Shown: positions 14,910-24,004 of the stretch, piece after piece | Position numbering within the stretch: the first letter of the stretch is position 1 | Layout of the letters: every line of letters starts with the position of its first letter | The notes under the pieces: model-generated | Database searches by the model: none | What the model was told of the DNA's origin: nothing | Seen by the model: only the letters and a program-made list of their open reading frames with translations | Position numbers and translations under genes: made by a program | Assembly: GCA_934725015.1 (NCBI GenBank) | Contig: CAKVAS010000011.1 | Span: 23,696-87,695, forward strand | DNA length: 64,000 nucleotides | Reading direction: 5' to 3' | Origin: an uncultured Bacteroidales bacterium | Lineage (GTDB): Bacteria; Bacteroidota; Bacteroidia; Bacteroidales; UBA932

Positions 14910-15401
14910 AATTCTATCAATCAGAGAATTAGGGTGATTGGGCGGAGAGAAGGAGATTTGTCTCCGCTTCAGGCAACATGGTCAATAGGCTACAGTTTTG
15001 GCTATGTCGGTTCTTTGAGCGTCGGCGCGGGAATCCTGTATGATGCACGCACGCCGCTAGTGGAAGGAGATTCGCTTATCCCGGAATATGGTGATTTCAA
15101 GGAGCATAGGCTTGATGTTCCGGTATTCCTTAACGGCAAGATATATATGACGCGAACCGGAGTACAACCGATGCTTTCAGTTTCCGGCGGAATCTATGCT
15201 ATTTCACATATTCCTCTTGTCGATGTCGGCCTGGGCGTGAATTTCCGGGCAGGAAACAGATGTTCAGCCTATCTTCTTGCCGACTTCGACTTTACTCCAT
15301 GGCCTTTGTTTGAAACTGGAGGAAAGGGTAAAATTCTAGTCGCCTCTGTCAGGTACATTTATGCTCCGACCGTCGGAGTGAAGGCCGGCTTCACATTCTA
15401 A
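14910..15401 (+). pseudogene. Outer-membrane beta-barrel protein without its 5' end
   Basis: The frame is open from 14910 and the strand pattern (GYSFGYVGSLSVGAGILYD, then FRAGNRCSAYLLADFDF, ending VKAGFTF with a terminal aromatic) is that of a small outer-membrane barrel. There is no signal peptide and no good start codon: the first candidate is a GTG at 14934 followed by charged residues. The missing 5' part should lie where the prophage begins, so the gene was probably cut by integration or an earlier rearrangement. A non-secreted protein would not function. Confidence 0.6.
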
Positions 15402-15472
15402 GAAAAATTTCTTTTAATCATTATTCAACAACTGATTCAATAAAAACACTAATTCAAATTAATACTAAAATT

Positions 15473-17167
15473 ATGGCAAAGAAATCTGTAATTGCCGGCG
15501 AATATGTGATAGAAATCGCCGACAACGGTCATGTGGATGTTCTGCGTGTGCCGAGAAACGGAATGGCGGTGATGCGGGAAGTTGCCGAGTCAAGGAATTT
15601 CCCTGTTGACCCGAAATGGAATAATCATCATCTGGGCGCAAAGCTCATAAAGGAATTCGGAGACGGAACTCTCGCTGAATTTGGGGACATCGTTATGATT
15701 AAACAGCCTAACGGCGCGATAGAAATCAGCCAAAGATTCAGTAAAGGTAATGTAAAGGCATCTCTTCGTGAGATTGCTTCGAAAATAGGATTCGAATATA
15801 ATCCTGAATGGAATGTCCAGATGTTTGGAAGAAAGCTTGTTGACTACCTTATTGAACATAAGGAAGAGGCTGACAAGATTCTGAAGACTCCAAATTTGGA
15901 GAAGGAAACTAAATGTTCTGAGCCTGTGGCGTCTGTTGAAGCGTGCAATACCAATAACTTGGAGGAATTCGAAGAAAATGGCAAATACGGATTAAAGGAT
16001 GAGAATGGCAAGGTTGTCATTCCATGTCAATATGATAGTCTTTGGCCGGGGGTAGATGGTTTTTATGAGGTGAAGATAGCCGATAAATATGGTTATATTG
16101 ATTTTACGGGAAAGGTTATTGTTCCTATTGAATATGGTGATGTTACATATATATCTGATGGCAAATACTTCATCGCAAGTCAGGGTGATTGGGAAAATAA
16201 AAAGATCGGAGTCATTTCTTATGAAGGTAAGGTAATTCTTCCTTTTGAATATGATGATTATGACAATCATTGGTTAGAGGATAAGTGTGTGCTCCAGAAG
16301 GCAGGGGTCAAATATGTTTTGGGTAATGGCGGAGTAATTGAAAAAGAACTCCCGTATGATTATTGCGGAGAATTTGATGACACCACAGGTTTGTGCCTTG
16401 TCAGAAGAGATGGAAAGTGGGGGTATGTGAATAAGGAACTGGACGAGGTCGTACCATGTGAAAATCAATATTACGTTCTTCGCGTAATGTGCAATCCATA
16501 TTTTTCAGAGTCAATGCCAATGGATGCCGACACACTGAAGGATGCTTTGGAGTACATGAAGGAGGAGTATAACGATATGGGATACTGTGAAGACGATTTT
16601 GAAGGTGCCAGTGGACTCATTGATGCTGATGAACTGAGTAAGGACAATATTGGATATGCATTAGCTATTTCTAAAAGACAAATGTTCAGCGATTATGGCA
16701 CAGAACATCGTTGCTACATAGACGATGTCGAGGAAATTTCACTGACACCTGTTGCCGGCGAAGACTGGTGGAAAGAGTATCGCTGTCATGAACATGACGA
16801 TGATGTGACATTTAGCCCGGAGGAAGTAGATGTTGAATATTCCGACCAGACAGTGCAGGAAGATTGCATTACAACCATTTATAAACGAGCTACATGTGCT
16901 TGTGGATTATTCTATAGGCTCATCATTAAGGACGTTGATGAGTTCGACCCTTCAAAACTTAAGGTATGCAACTCCGGTGAGGGTTCAGATAACTGGTATG
17001 CCCCGGATGTTTTCTATGACGATAGTCCACTACAGTTTTTGGGAGATGGGTTCGGTGATAATGAGTTTGAGTATAGTACGGCAAGACTTTTCTGGGATGG
17101 AGAGGAAATTGACCTCCCGGAGGAAAGATGTTCTGGATATGATGACGAGGACGACGAAAACTGGTAG
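15473..17167 (+). CDS. WG-repeat protein with duplicated N-terminal domain
   Basis: A 564-residue cytoplasmic-type protein. Residues about 5-65 and 70-130 are two copies of one domain (GEYVIEIADNGHVDVLRVPRNG, VAESRNFPVDPKWN against DIVMIKQPNGAIEISQRFSKG, IASKIGFEYNPEWN). Residues about 165-330 contain at least four WG-type repeats (YGLKDENGKVVIP, YGYIDFTGKVIVP, IGVISYEGKVILP, WGYVNKELDEVVP). A long acidic C-terminal region has paired Cys (CACG). It lies first of four co-directional genes of unknown role with lower GC than the prophage. Function is unknown; WG repeats usually bind partners. Confidence 0.65.
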   Translation: MAKKSVIAGEYVIEIADNGHVDVLRVPRNGMAVMREVAESRNFPVDPKWNNHHLGAKLIKEFGDGTLAEFGDIVMIKQPNGAIEISQRFSKGNVKASLREIASKIGFEYNPEWNVQMFGRKLVDYLIEHKEEADKILKTPNLEKETKCSEPVASVEACNTNNLEEFEENGKYGLKDENGKVVIPCQYDSLWPGVDGFYEVKIADKYGYIDFTGKVIVPIEYGDVTYISDGKYFIASQGDWENKKIGVISYEGKVILPFEYDDYDNHWLEDKCVLQKAGVKYVLGNGGVIEKELPYDYCGEFDDTTGLCLVRRDGKWGYVNKELDEVVPCENQYYVLRVMCNPYFSESMPMDADTLKDALEYMKEEYNDMGYCEDDFEGASGLIDADELSKDNIGYALAISKRQMFSDYGTEHRCYIDDVEEISLTPVAGEDWWKEYRCHEHDDDVTFSPEEVDVEYSDQTVQEDCITTIYKRATCACGLFYRLIIKDVDEFDPSKLKVCNSGEGSDNWYAPDVFYDDSPLQFLGDGFGDNEFEYSTARLFWDGEEIDLPEERCSGYDDEDDENW

Positions 17168-17174
17168 GTAATTG

Positions 17175-17915
17175 ATGAGTGGGTTATTTTCAATAGATAA
17201 AGAAACGCAGGGTATTTTCTCTCCTGGCAATGTCAGATATTACAATGGCACATTTAGCTTCGCGCAGCAACAAACTGCAGTCTATGCAGCAGAGAATGCT
17301 GAAATGTACCTTCCTCATATAGACTTGTTCCAGATTACGAATGAGGGAGAAGTCCTGACTTATCGTAATGACAATGTAACTGATTCTTTCAGTCAGTGGA
17401 AAGAGTCTCTGCCAGATGATTGGTTTATTCCGTCCGTAAGCCAATGGAAGTTTCTCTTGTCCGAAAGGAATGCTTCAACTGTATCAGGAGTGGAAAATGC
17501 GAGGTTCATTAAGTGTACCGTCAGAGGAACAGCATGTCTCATGCTGTTCCCTGACGATTTTACTTTTCCGGAAAATGTTGAATTGCCCCCAAAACTTAGG
17601 ATAAACGACAAAGTCGCGGACTTCTCTAAATTGAAGTACGACTATGTCGCAATGAAATTTTTGGAAAAGGCTGGATGCATCCTATTGCCGGCAATCAAAT
17701 GGGATTGGGAAAATGACCCTCTGGACAGACACCTTCATGGGTATGATCTTCTTAATGCAGGTAGATTGACAACAGGTAATTATTGGGCATCACCAAATAA
17801 GAAGGACGATAACAATTTCCATCATTTCATATTCTCCAGCAAGCACTGCCAGATTGGCTCCTACAGACAAGGACTGGAATATTCCGCTTTTATGAGACTT
17901 GTATCATTAAGATAA
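17175..17915 (+). CDS. FISUMP/C-type-lectin-like protein, unknown
   Basis: A 246-residue protein with no signal peptide. It begins LFSIDKETQGIFSPGNVRYY, like the entry of Bacteroidota FISUMP-type domains, and has WFIPSVSQWKFLLSERNA, YWASPNKK and a C-terminal FMRLVSLR, as in DUF1566/FGE-like folds. The absence of a signal is unusual for this fold. It starts 7 bp after the WG-repeat gene, so the two are co-transcribed. The ATG at 17175 is preferred to a TTG one codon before. Role unknown. Confidence 0.55.
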   Translation: MSGLFSIDKETQGIFSPGNVRYYNGTFSFAQQQTAVYAAENAEMYLPHIDLFQITNEGEVLTYRNDNVTDSFSQWKESLPDDWFIPSVSQWKFLLSERNASTVSGVENARFIKCTVRGTACLMLFPDDFTFPENVELPPKLRINDKVADFSKLKYDYVAMKFLEKAGCILLPAIKWDWENDPLDRHLHGYDLLNAGRLTTGNYWASPNKKDDNNFHHFIFSSKHCQIGSYRQGLEYSAFMRLVSLR

Positions 17916-18001
17916 GGGAACGATATACGTTATGGCAACGGAAATCGGTAAATTCATATAATACCGGACTATAAGTGAACAATATTACAAAACACGAACA
18001 C

Positions 18002-18511
18002 ATGAAAAATATATACAGAAATATAGGTGCAGACCCTTTGTATGGGTCTATGCGGCAGGATATGTGGCGGGATACACTCCGCGATTCAATAGCCGTGTTT
18101 TCTCCTCTGTTTGAAATATACACTTGCGCCTTTTTCGGAGAGGGAAAGGAACTTCGTACCAGAAGACTTTGCGGCTTGTCCTACGCTTTGTACAATATCG
18201 CTTATTGTGCAAAAGAAGCTGAGCCAGCTCTTATCGAATTTCTCGTCCTGATTATTAGAAAACATATGTCACCAGATGGTGAATTTGATATCTGGCTTCC
18301 AGAAGAGGACTGTTTGAAGTATTTGGACTCTATAATGAATAATCCGGAAATTATGCGTGGTTTTCAGGAATTAAGTTCTAAGAAGGTTTCCCGGGAATAT
18401 GATAAATGTCCAATTCAGCAGTTTAGGTCTTTGAATTATTCTTTCTCGGATTTTATTGCTCATTGTGCAGGAAATGCCCCTTGGCCTGACTACGACAATG
18501 CGGTCAGATAA
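18002..18511 (+). CDS. Unknown protein in the WG-repeat cluster
   Basis: A 169-residue helical protein (MKNIYRNIGADPLYGS...). A GTG start at 17975 would add nine residues. Features seen are an aromatic and Cys-rich stretch (LFEIYTCAFFGE) and an acidic segment (DIWLPEEDCLKYLD). No signal peptide and no recognised family. It sits between the FISUMP-like gene and the long helical gene, in the same direction. Confidence 0.5.
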   Translation: MKNIYRNIGADPLYGSMRQDMWRDTLRDSIAVFSPLFEIYTCAFFGEGKELRTRRLCGLSYALYNIAYCAKEAEPALIEFLVLIIRKHMSPDGEFDIWLPEEDCLKYLDSIMNNPEIMRGFQELSSKKVSREYDKCPIQQFRSLNYSFSDFIAHCAGNAPWPDYDNAVR

Positions 18512-18530
18512 TAGACTTTGACAACTAATT

Positions 18531-19700
18531 ATGGCTACATTATTCAAAAAGCTGACAGAGAGTGCCCAGAAGGTCGCGAGTACGGCTCAGAAGGATGTTG
18601 AGGCTACAGGTTCCGCCATTTCCGATGCTTCGGAGGGGCTTGGAGCAAAGGTCCGCGAGTGGAAGGACGAGCGGACGCAGCGGGAACTGGCGGTGGCTGA
18701 AAAGAAGTCCCGCGAGAAAGAAATCCGCTCCGGGTTTTATGAGGAAGACGGAAAGACGGTGCTCAGCACTCTTGACGGAATATGCGGGTGGCTTGAAGGC
18801 CTGACAGGCAAGGTCTCCGGACCTTATTCCGAGGTCGTGAAGGCTCAGACACTTATTCTGTCCGCCATAAACTCGCCGGTAATGGTCCGGGTGCCTGTCG
18901 ATAGGCTCATGAACATGCTGAACCGGGCTATTGAGGCGTCGGCCGAGGACGTGCGGAAGTCGGATGTGAAGGATGCTTTCGCAGCAATGTTCCAGAACCT
19001 CTTCTCATTCCTTGGTCTTAAGATAAATTATCTGACGGACAGGAAAAATGGCGAGGCCGGTGAGCTTGTCCGGCAGGCAGGGGAGGACCTGGCCGATTGC
19101 CTAAGGGGCATCGCAGGTGTGTTCGCGGCGGACAGCGGCATGGTTGTCGAGGTCAGAAACCCTTTCGCGACGGCTCAGGCGCAGGCTGATTTTCTGAAGA
19201 AAACCTTGTCAATGGCTAAGGACAGCTCTGACATTCGCAGGAAAGCGGATGACTATAGGGATAATCTGCAGGACACGTTCAACCTCTTCGACATTTATTC
19301 CTCCGCCATCGGCCCGTCGATTCTTTTTCACGGTCTGCTGTCAAAGTACCGGAGAGTCCTCGTTGAGCTCCGCAAGGCTGAACTCATGGCTCCGATAAGG
19401 AAGAAATACAGCTCGATGGCCACAGAAAAGGCCATAAAGACCATAGGCAAGGCATTTGTGCCGGATTCAATCAAAGACCTTACAAACCCCGCAGGCTATG
19501 CCCTGAAAACGGCATTTCATGCTGCCTCTGGAATCGGGAACATGATTTCCGAGTTTCAGGAAAGCCGTGCCAGCCTCGCGGAGACAGAACGGCAGCTGAA
19601 CGACCTCGACTGCGGCATCCCGGAGGTCAATGCCGTGAAGGAAGAGCTCGAGGCCTACGATAAGACCCTGCAAGCGATTGAAAATAAGTACATCGCGTAA
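18531..19700 (+). CDS. Long alpha-helical protein, unknown
   Basis: A 389-residue, almost wholly helical protein. The N-terminal 65 residues form a charged coiled coil with repeated Ala/Ser/Lys (MATLFKKLTESAQKVASTAQ). A second coiled coil ends the protein (about 350-389). There is no signal peptide. It starts 19 bp after the previous gene and is more GC-rich than the other three. It ends just before the first copy of the direct repeat that brackets the toxin-antitoxin pair. No family is recognised. Confidence 0.55.
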   Translation: MATLFKKLTESAQKVASTAQKDVEATGSAISDASEGLGAKVREWKDERTQRELAVAEKKSREKEIRSGFYEEDGKTVLSTLDGICGWLEGLTGKVSGPYSEVVKAQTLILSAINSPVMVRVPVDRLMNMLNRAIEASAEDVRKSDVKDAFAAMFQNLFSFLGLKINYLTDRKNGEAGELVRQAGEDLADCLRGIAGVFAADSGMVVEVRNPFATAQAQADFLKKTLSMAKDSSDIRRKADDYRDNLQDTFNLFDIYSSAIGPSILFHGLLSKYRRVLVELRKAELMAPIRKKYSSMATEKAIKTIGKAFVPDSIKDLTNPAGYALKTAFHAASGIGNMISEFQESRASLAETERQLNDLDCGIPEVNAVKEELEAYDKTLQAIENKYIA

Positions 19701-19753
19701 TTGTTTATAATTTCTACGGTCGTAAAATTTACGGCTGTAAAATTTGTCAGTAT

Positions 19754-19842
19754 TCCCATTTCCGAGAAATAGTGAAAAGAAATGGGGGCTACATATCCTC
19801 CAGCGACAGGCAGCGGCTGACCTTGCGGTAGCGGTTCAGCCG
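19754..19842 (+). repeat. Direct repeat flanking the AbiEii module, copy 1
   Basis: Shares about 88 bp with 21067-21153. The last 58 bp (19785-19842) are identical, and the first 30 bp differ at a few positions. On the minus strand it encodes the end of a gene finishing SRCLSLEDM-stop, and it supplies the last codons and stop of the toxin gene. Confidence 0.85.
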
Positions 19843-20513
19843 TTTTCCTGCCTGTTTGTGTAATTTTTCACGGCATCAATGATGTCGAGTTTGATTTCAT
19901 CCCATTCCACCCTCTCGATACATATCGGCTCAGGCCAGTTTTCAGCTTCTGAGAAGTCTGTCATCGCTGTCAATAATTGGTCTTCGTTATGTTCCCATGG
20001 ATATCGTTCCTGATGAAGTTTGAACATTTCATCAAGGTCGCGGTTCTCCAAAAGCTTGTGTATGTCCCAAAAATCTTTTTTCCGTCCGCCTCTTGAGATT
20101 GTGTCGATTTTCATGGCAATAATGTCATCTATACTTGCCAGCCTTATCCCATCAATTATATCGGGTTCCCGTATGAACGGATCTGTGTACATGAGGTCGA
20201 GTTTAATGCAATCGTCTTTTGAATCCCCAATGTAATAGCTTCTGCCGAAACTAACAATTGCTGTCGTATCCGGTTTCTCGAAATATGAATATCCGTCTTT
20301 CAGAAAAGATTCGAAAGCCTCATAGTCAAGACTTCCATAGCGGGCGTCGCTGAATAGATCAATGTCAACGGAAAGCCTGTGCCCAAATCTGAGACTGAGA
20401 TTCGTGCCGCCAACAAGCAGAAATGGTTGGAATAGAGTGTCTTCCATCAGCAGGTGAAGCGTGTCCCGTAAAAGAGGTGTGACGGTGCCATAATTCAATA
20501 ATGCGGAATTCAT
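19836..20513 (-). CDS. AbiEii/MenT-type nucleotidyltransferase toxin
   Basis: A 225-residue protein with the family motif FLLVGGTNLSLRFGHRLS followed by VDIDLF, where the Asp pair binds metal. Then come KLDLMYTD and DIIAMKIDTISRGGRKKDFWD, typical of DUF1814/AbiEii. Members transfer nucleotides, in known cases to tRNA acceptor ends, and act as type IV-like toxins. It follows the HTH gene directly (stop and start adjacent), instead of the usual AbiEi partner. Its stop codon lies within the direct repeat copy 1, so the C-terminus was made or changed by that junction. Confidence 0.85.
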   Translation of the reverse strand: MNSALLNYGTVTPLLRDTLHLLMEDTLFQPFLLVGGTNLSLRFGHRLSVDIDLFSDARYGSLDYEAFESFLKDGYSYFEKPDTTAIVSFGRSYYIGDSKDDCIKLDLMYTDPFIREPDIIDGIRLASIDDIIAMKIDTISRGGRKKDFWDIHKLLENRDLDEMFKLHQERYPWEHNEDQLLTAMTDFSEAENWPEPICIERVEWDEIKLDIIDAVKNYTNRQENG

Positions 20514-21002
20514 CTATGAGTGTATTTTGTATTTGTTCAGGTTTCTATATTCTTCAAGTTCTGAAGGACTCATTTTGTAGAATCTTCCTATTTCATTTAT
20601 TTCTTCCTTAGTTCCACGTTCAAGAACTCTCCCGATGACATATTTTTTATATGTTCCCCAGTCAATCCGGTCAAAATCGGTATCCCAAAATAGAATTCTC
20701 CTTATGTTTGGAACACCATCCGCTGTTTCTGACGCTTTTTGTTCCTTGTGTCGGGCGATGTCATAGAAGGTCTGTAGAGTAAGAAGAAAACCTTCTTCAT
20801 ACCCCAATGCTTCATCTATTTTTATCGCCATTTCAATTGTAAGCCGACGACGTCCCGTTATGACGGCGTTGAGCGTCTGGCTATGCTCGTGTATGGACTC
20901 GGCAAACCTTCGTTGGCTTAAATTCCTTCGCTTCAGTTCGCGGCTGATTATCTTCCCCGGGTGAATCCCTTTCAGCATCTGGATGTCTTGTGTCATATGC
21001 AT
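20514..21002 (-). CDS. HTH antitoxin (HigA/VapI-like) paired with AbiEii-type toxin
   Basis: A 162-residue protein. The XRE helix-turn-helix GIHPGKIISRELKRRNLSQR, FAESIHEHSQTLNAVITGRR is of the plasmid-maintenance antidote type. A C-terminal extension (about 90-162) probably contacts the toxin. Starts at 21002 or 20996 follow a palindrome that looks like its operator. A longer frame with a TTG start at 21029 would cross the palindrome and is unlikely. Confidence 0.75.
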   Translation of the reverse strand: MHMTQDIQMLKGIHPGKIISRELKRRNLSQRRFAESIHEHSQTLNAVITGRRRLTIEMAIKIDEALGYEEGFLLTLQTFYDIARHKEQKASETADGVPNIRRILFWDTDFDRIDWGTYKKYVIGRVLERGTKEEINEIGRFYKMSPSELEEYRNLNKYKIHS

Positions 21003-21005
21003 TGA

Positions 21006-21031
21006 TTTTGCAAACAGATTTGTTTGCAAAA
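21006..21031 (-). promoter_or_regulatory. Palindromic operator of the toxin-antitoxin operon
   Basis: TTTTGCAAACA and TGTTTGCAAAA are perfect 11-bp arms around a 4-bp spacer, ending 4 bp before the antitoxin start. Binding by the HTH antitoxin would give autorepression. Confidence 0.7.
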
Positions 21032-21066
21032 ATAGAAAGTTTCATTGGCATTCCCAAATCTTTTGC

Positions 21067-21153
21067 CCCATTCCCGAGAAATTGTGAAAAGAAATGGGGC
21101 TACATATCCTCCAGCGACAGGCAGCGGCTGACCTTGCGGTAGCGGTTCAGCCG
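21067..21153 (+). repeat. Direct repeat flanking the AbiEii module, copy 2
   Basis: The partner of 19754-19842. The identical 58-bp core is 21096-21153. On the minus strand it is the 3' end of the ORF remnant beside it, so this copy may be the original sequence. Confidence 0.85.
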
Positions 21154-21339
21154 CTTTTCCTTTCTTGAGAAAAACGCGACCTTTTCTTTCATGAGCGCAG
21201 CGTTATATTTATCCGGATTTCTCTTTACTGTCCATATGACTTTTTCTGCAAATCGCCAAGCCGTTTTTGTCACTTTTTCCGACTTTTGCGGGTATGATTT
21301 TGTCACTTTTTCTCTCGCACTGACCTTCCGTACCTCAAA
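21100..21339 (-). pseudogene. C-terminal remnant of an unknown gene
   Basis: An open frame ending NRYRKVSRCLSLEDM, basic and helical (WRFAEKVIWTVKRNPDKYNAALMKEK). The frame runs up to 21564 into the uvrB end, but upstream of about 21339 the composition looks non-coding, with imperfect repeats containing AACAGCGAG. It may be the last 80 codons of a gene whose front was lost. Family unknown. Confidence 0.35.
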
Positions 21340-21451
21340 GCTAAAACAAACAGCGAGACGGACGGAGTTCCACAGATGCAAGAAGAAACAGCGAGGCGGG
21401 CGGAGCGGAAGAAGGGTTGCAGATGCAAGGCGGATGTTGAAGTCAAAACCG

Positions 21452-21469
21452 CAGCCGCCTAGGCGGCTG
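21452..21469 (-). terminator. uvrB terminator
   Basis: A perfect 18-bp palindrome, CAGCCGCCTAGGCGGCTG, lies 41 bp after the uvrB stop. On the minus strand it is followed by CGGTTTTG. Confidence 0.65.
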
Positions 21470-21509
21470 TGAGGATTTTGACAAGACATCCAACGCCGCA
21501 GATGCGCCC

Positions 21510-23759
21510 TTATTCCGCTCCGCCCCCGTCTTTCCAGACTTTGAGGTACTGCTGCAGCGCCCACATCTCATCACGGAACCGCGCCGCCGCCTGGAAGTCC
21601 AGCTCGGCCGAAGCCTTCTTCATGTTCGCCTTGGCGGTCTCCGCAGCCTTCTCCACCTGGGAGCGTGACATCGAACGGATGACGGGATCCTGAAGGACGG
21701 CTGCAAGGTCGGCCTGGATGTAGCCGTCAACGTAGGCGCTGTTGGACTCGCGGGCGGCGTCGTGGCCGAAGCCTACCGTAATCCTTCCCTTGCCGAGGTC
21801 GGACGGGCTCGGGATGTACTGCGGGTCGTCGTAGGAGTTCGCCGCGCTCACGCGCCCGCGGCCGACATTCCCCTCTGTCGTGCCCGCAGTGCCGCGCCCT
21901 CCGGCAGCAGTTCCTCCAAATGCCCCGCCGCCGAATGCGGCCTTGCCAGACTTCTCCCCGCCATAGACACTCGCCAGCGCGTTGCTCTTCACCGCCACCT
22001 GCTTAGGCGTGATGCCGTGCAGTTTGTTGTACTCCATCTGCTTCGTGCGCCGGCGATCGGTCTCGTAAATCGTCTCCTGCATCGACTTCGTGATGGTGTC
22101 GGCATACATGATCACCAGCCCGTTCACATTCCTCGCGGCCCTGCCGGCGGTCTGGGTCAGCGCCCTGCCCGAGCGCAGGAATCCCTCCTTGTCCGCGTCA
22201 AGGATGGCCACGAGCGAAACCGTCGGGATGTCGAGGCCTTCCCTCAGAAGGTTCACGCCCACGAGCACGTCGAACAGGCCGTTCTTGAAATCCTCGATGA
22301 TTTCCACGCGCTCCATCGTGTCGACGTCCGAGTGGATGTAGCGGCAGCGCACGCCCATGTTCGTGAAATACTTCTCAATCTCCTCCGCCATCCTCTTGGT
22401 GAGCGTCGTCACGAGCACCCTCTCGTCGGCCTCGGCGCGGACCCTTATCTCCTCAAGCAGGTCATCCACCTGGTTCTCTGTCGGGCGCACCTCAATCGGC
22501 GGGTCGAGCAGCCCTGTCGGCCGCACAACCTGCTCCACCACAAGACCTTCCGACTTCTCAAGTTCATACTCCGCCGGGGTCGCGCTCACAAAGACCTTCT
22601 GCCCGGCAAGCGCCTCGAACTCGTCGAACTTCAGCGGGCGGTTGTCGGCTGCGGCCGGGAGGCGGAATCCGTAGTCAATCAGCACCGACTTCCTCGAATG
22701 GTCGCCACCGTACATCGCGCGTATCTGCGGAATCGTCACATGACTCTCGTCGATGAAAGTGATGAAATCCTTTGGGAAATAGTCCATCAGGCAGAACGGG
22801 CGCATGCCCTCCTTCCTGCCGTCGAAATAGCGCGAATAGTTCTCGATGCCCGGGCAATATCCCATCTCCTTAATCATCTCAAGGTCGTATTCCACCCTCT
22901 GTTTCAGCCTCTTGGCCTCCATCCCCTTGCCGTATTCCAGCAGCTGGTCATACCTCTGCTTCAGGTCGTCCTGGATCATGCTAACCGCCTTCGCCGAGCG
23001 TTCCTTCGTCGTCACGAAATTGTTTGCCGGATATATCGAAATCTCGTCGATGTCCTGAAGCGTCGCTCCCGAAACCGGGTCTATGACCGTGAGCCTGTCG
23101 ACCTCGTCACCGAAAAACTCGATGCGCACCGCGTCCTCCCCGTAGCCGATGCAGACGTCCACCGTGTCCCCGCGCACCCTGAAAGTTCCTCTCTTGAAGT
23201 CGGTCTCCGTCCTCGAATAGAGTGCATCCACAAGCTGATAGAGCAGCCTCGTGAGGCTTCTCTGCTCGCCGCGCTTCACCACAACCGTCTGAGAATGAAA
23301 GTCTTCCGGATTGCCGATGCCGTAGAGGCAGGAGACGCTGGAAATCACAATCACGTCCCTGCGGCCGGACATCAGGGCTGACGCCGCGCTCAGGCGGAGC
23401 TTCTCGATTTCGTCGTTGATGCTCAGGTCCTTTTCTATATAGGTGTCGGTCGTGGGGATATATGCCTCCGGCTGATAGTAGTCGTAGTAGGAGACGAAAT
23501 ATTCGACGGCGTTGTTCGGAAAGAACGACTTGAACTCGCCGTAGAGCTGGGCCGCGAGGGTCTTGTTGTGGCTGAGAATCAGTGCCGGACGCTGGAGCCT
23601 CTCGATTACGTTCGCCATCGTGAACGTCTTTCCCGACCCCGTCACTCCGAGCAGCGTCACCGCATCGACACCCTGATTCAGTGCCCTGCATATCCCGTCA
23701 ATCGCCCCCGGCTGGTCTCCCGAAGGCTTGTATTCCGAAACAATCCTGAACTTGTTCAT
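21510..23759 (-). CDS. uvrB: UvrABC system protein B (excinuclease subunit)
   Basis: A 749-residue nucleotide-excision-repair helicase that loads with UvrA at lesions and recruits UvrC. Visible features are Walker A GVTGSGKT, the damage-verification hairpin [20 protein letters not shown], the helicase C half ([22 protein letters not shown]) and the C-terminal UVR motif ([21 protein letters not shown]). The family is usually about 660-690 residues. Here a Gly/Ala-rich linker ([18 protein letters not shown]...) of roughly 70 residues separates the helicase core from the UVR domain. The start [17 protein letters not shown] at 23759 is the conserved one. Confidence 0.97.
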   Translation of the reverse strand: MNKFRIVSEYKPSGDQPGAIDGICRALNQGVDAVTLLGVTGSGKTFTMANVIERLQRPALILSHNKTLAAQLYGEFKSFFPNNAVEYFVSYYDYYQPEAYIPTTDTYIEKDLSINDEIEKLRLSAASALMSGRRDVIVISSVSCLYGIGNPEDFHSQTVVVKRGEQRSLTRLLYQLVDALYSRTETDFKRGTFRVRGDTVDVCIGYGEDAVRIEFFGDEVDRLTVIDPVSGATLQDIDEISIYPANNFVTTKERSAKAVSMIQDDLKQRYDQLLEYGKGMEAKRLKQRVEYDLEMIKEMGYCPGIENYSRYFDGRKEGMRPFCLMDYFPKDFITFIDESHVTIPQIRAMYGGDHSRKSVLIDYGFRLPAAADNRPLKFDEFEALAGQKVFVSATPAEYELEKSEGLVVEQVVRPTGLLDPPIEVRPTENQVDDLLEEIRVRAEADERVLVTTLTKRMAEEIEKYFTNMGVRCRYIHSDVDTMERVEIIEDFKNGLFDVLVGVNLLREGLDIPTVSLVAILDADKEGFLRSGRALTQTAGRAARNVNGLVIMYADTITKSMQETIYETDRRRTKQMEYNKLHGITPKQVAVKSNALASVYGGEKSGKAAFGGGAFGGTAAGGRGTAGTTEGNVGRGRVSAANSYDDPQYIPSPSDLGKGRITVGFGHDAARESNSAYVDGYIQADLAAVLQDPVIRSMSRSQVEKAAETAKANMKKASAELDFQAAARFRDEMWALQQYLKVWKDGGGAE

Positions 23760-23914
23760 CTCAATACTGTTCAAACATGAAAATTCTTCTTTGTTCACGC
23801 ATGCATTCCCGGAACTTCGGAGGCATATCCCATGTTCCACAAATCAGCGAGAACGCGAAGTTAATTCTTTGTGTGCAAATTTTATGCATATTTCTGAATT
23901 TGAAAAATATTTTC

Positions 23915-23922
23915 TAACTTTG
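23915..23922 (+). promoter_or_regulatory. Bacteroidota -7 box upstream of the NifU-like gene
   Basis: TAACTTTG matches TAnnTTTG and is 82 bp upstream of the start at 24005, leaving a leader of about 75 nt. The rest of the gap 23760-24004 shows no gene. Confidence 0.55.
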
Positions 23923-24004
23923 CCGTGTTAAGCGGACTTGTTCCGTAGTTGTTGATTTGGACTGTATGTAAAGTCTTAAAAGCTAAACAATTATAAGTAA
24001 GTTT

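Noticed and set aside
17175..17915. FISUMP-like protein as a second DGR target
   Set aside because: Its 3' end has no similarity to the TR, so it is not diversified by this DGR.
21762..23381. 539-codon plus-strand frame antisense to uvrB
   Set aside because: A shadow of the conserved uvrB gene; no coding signature of its own.
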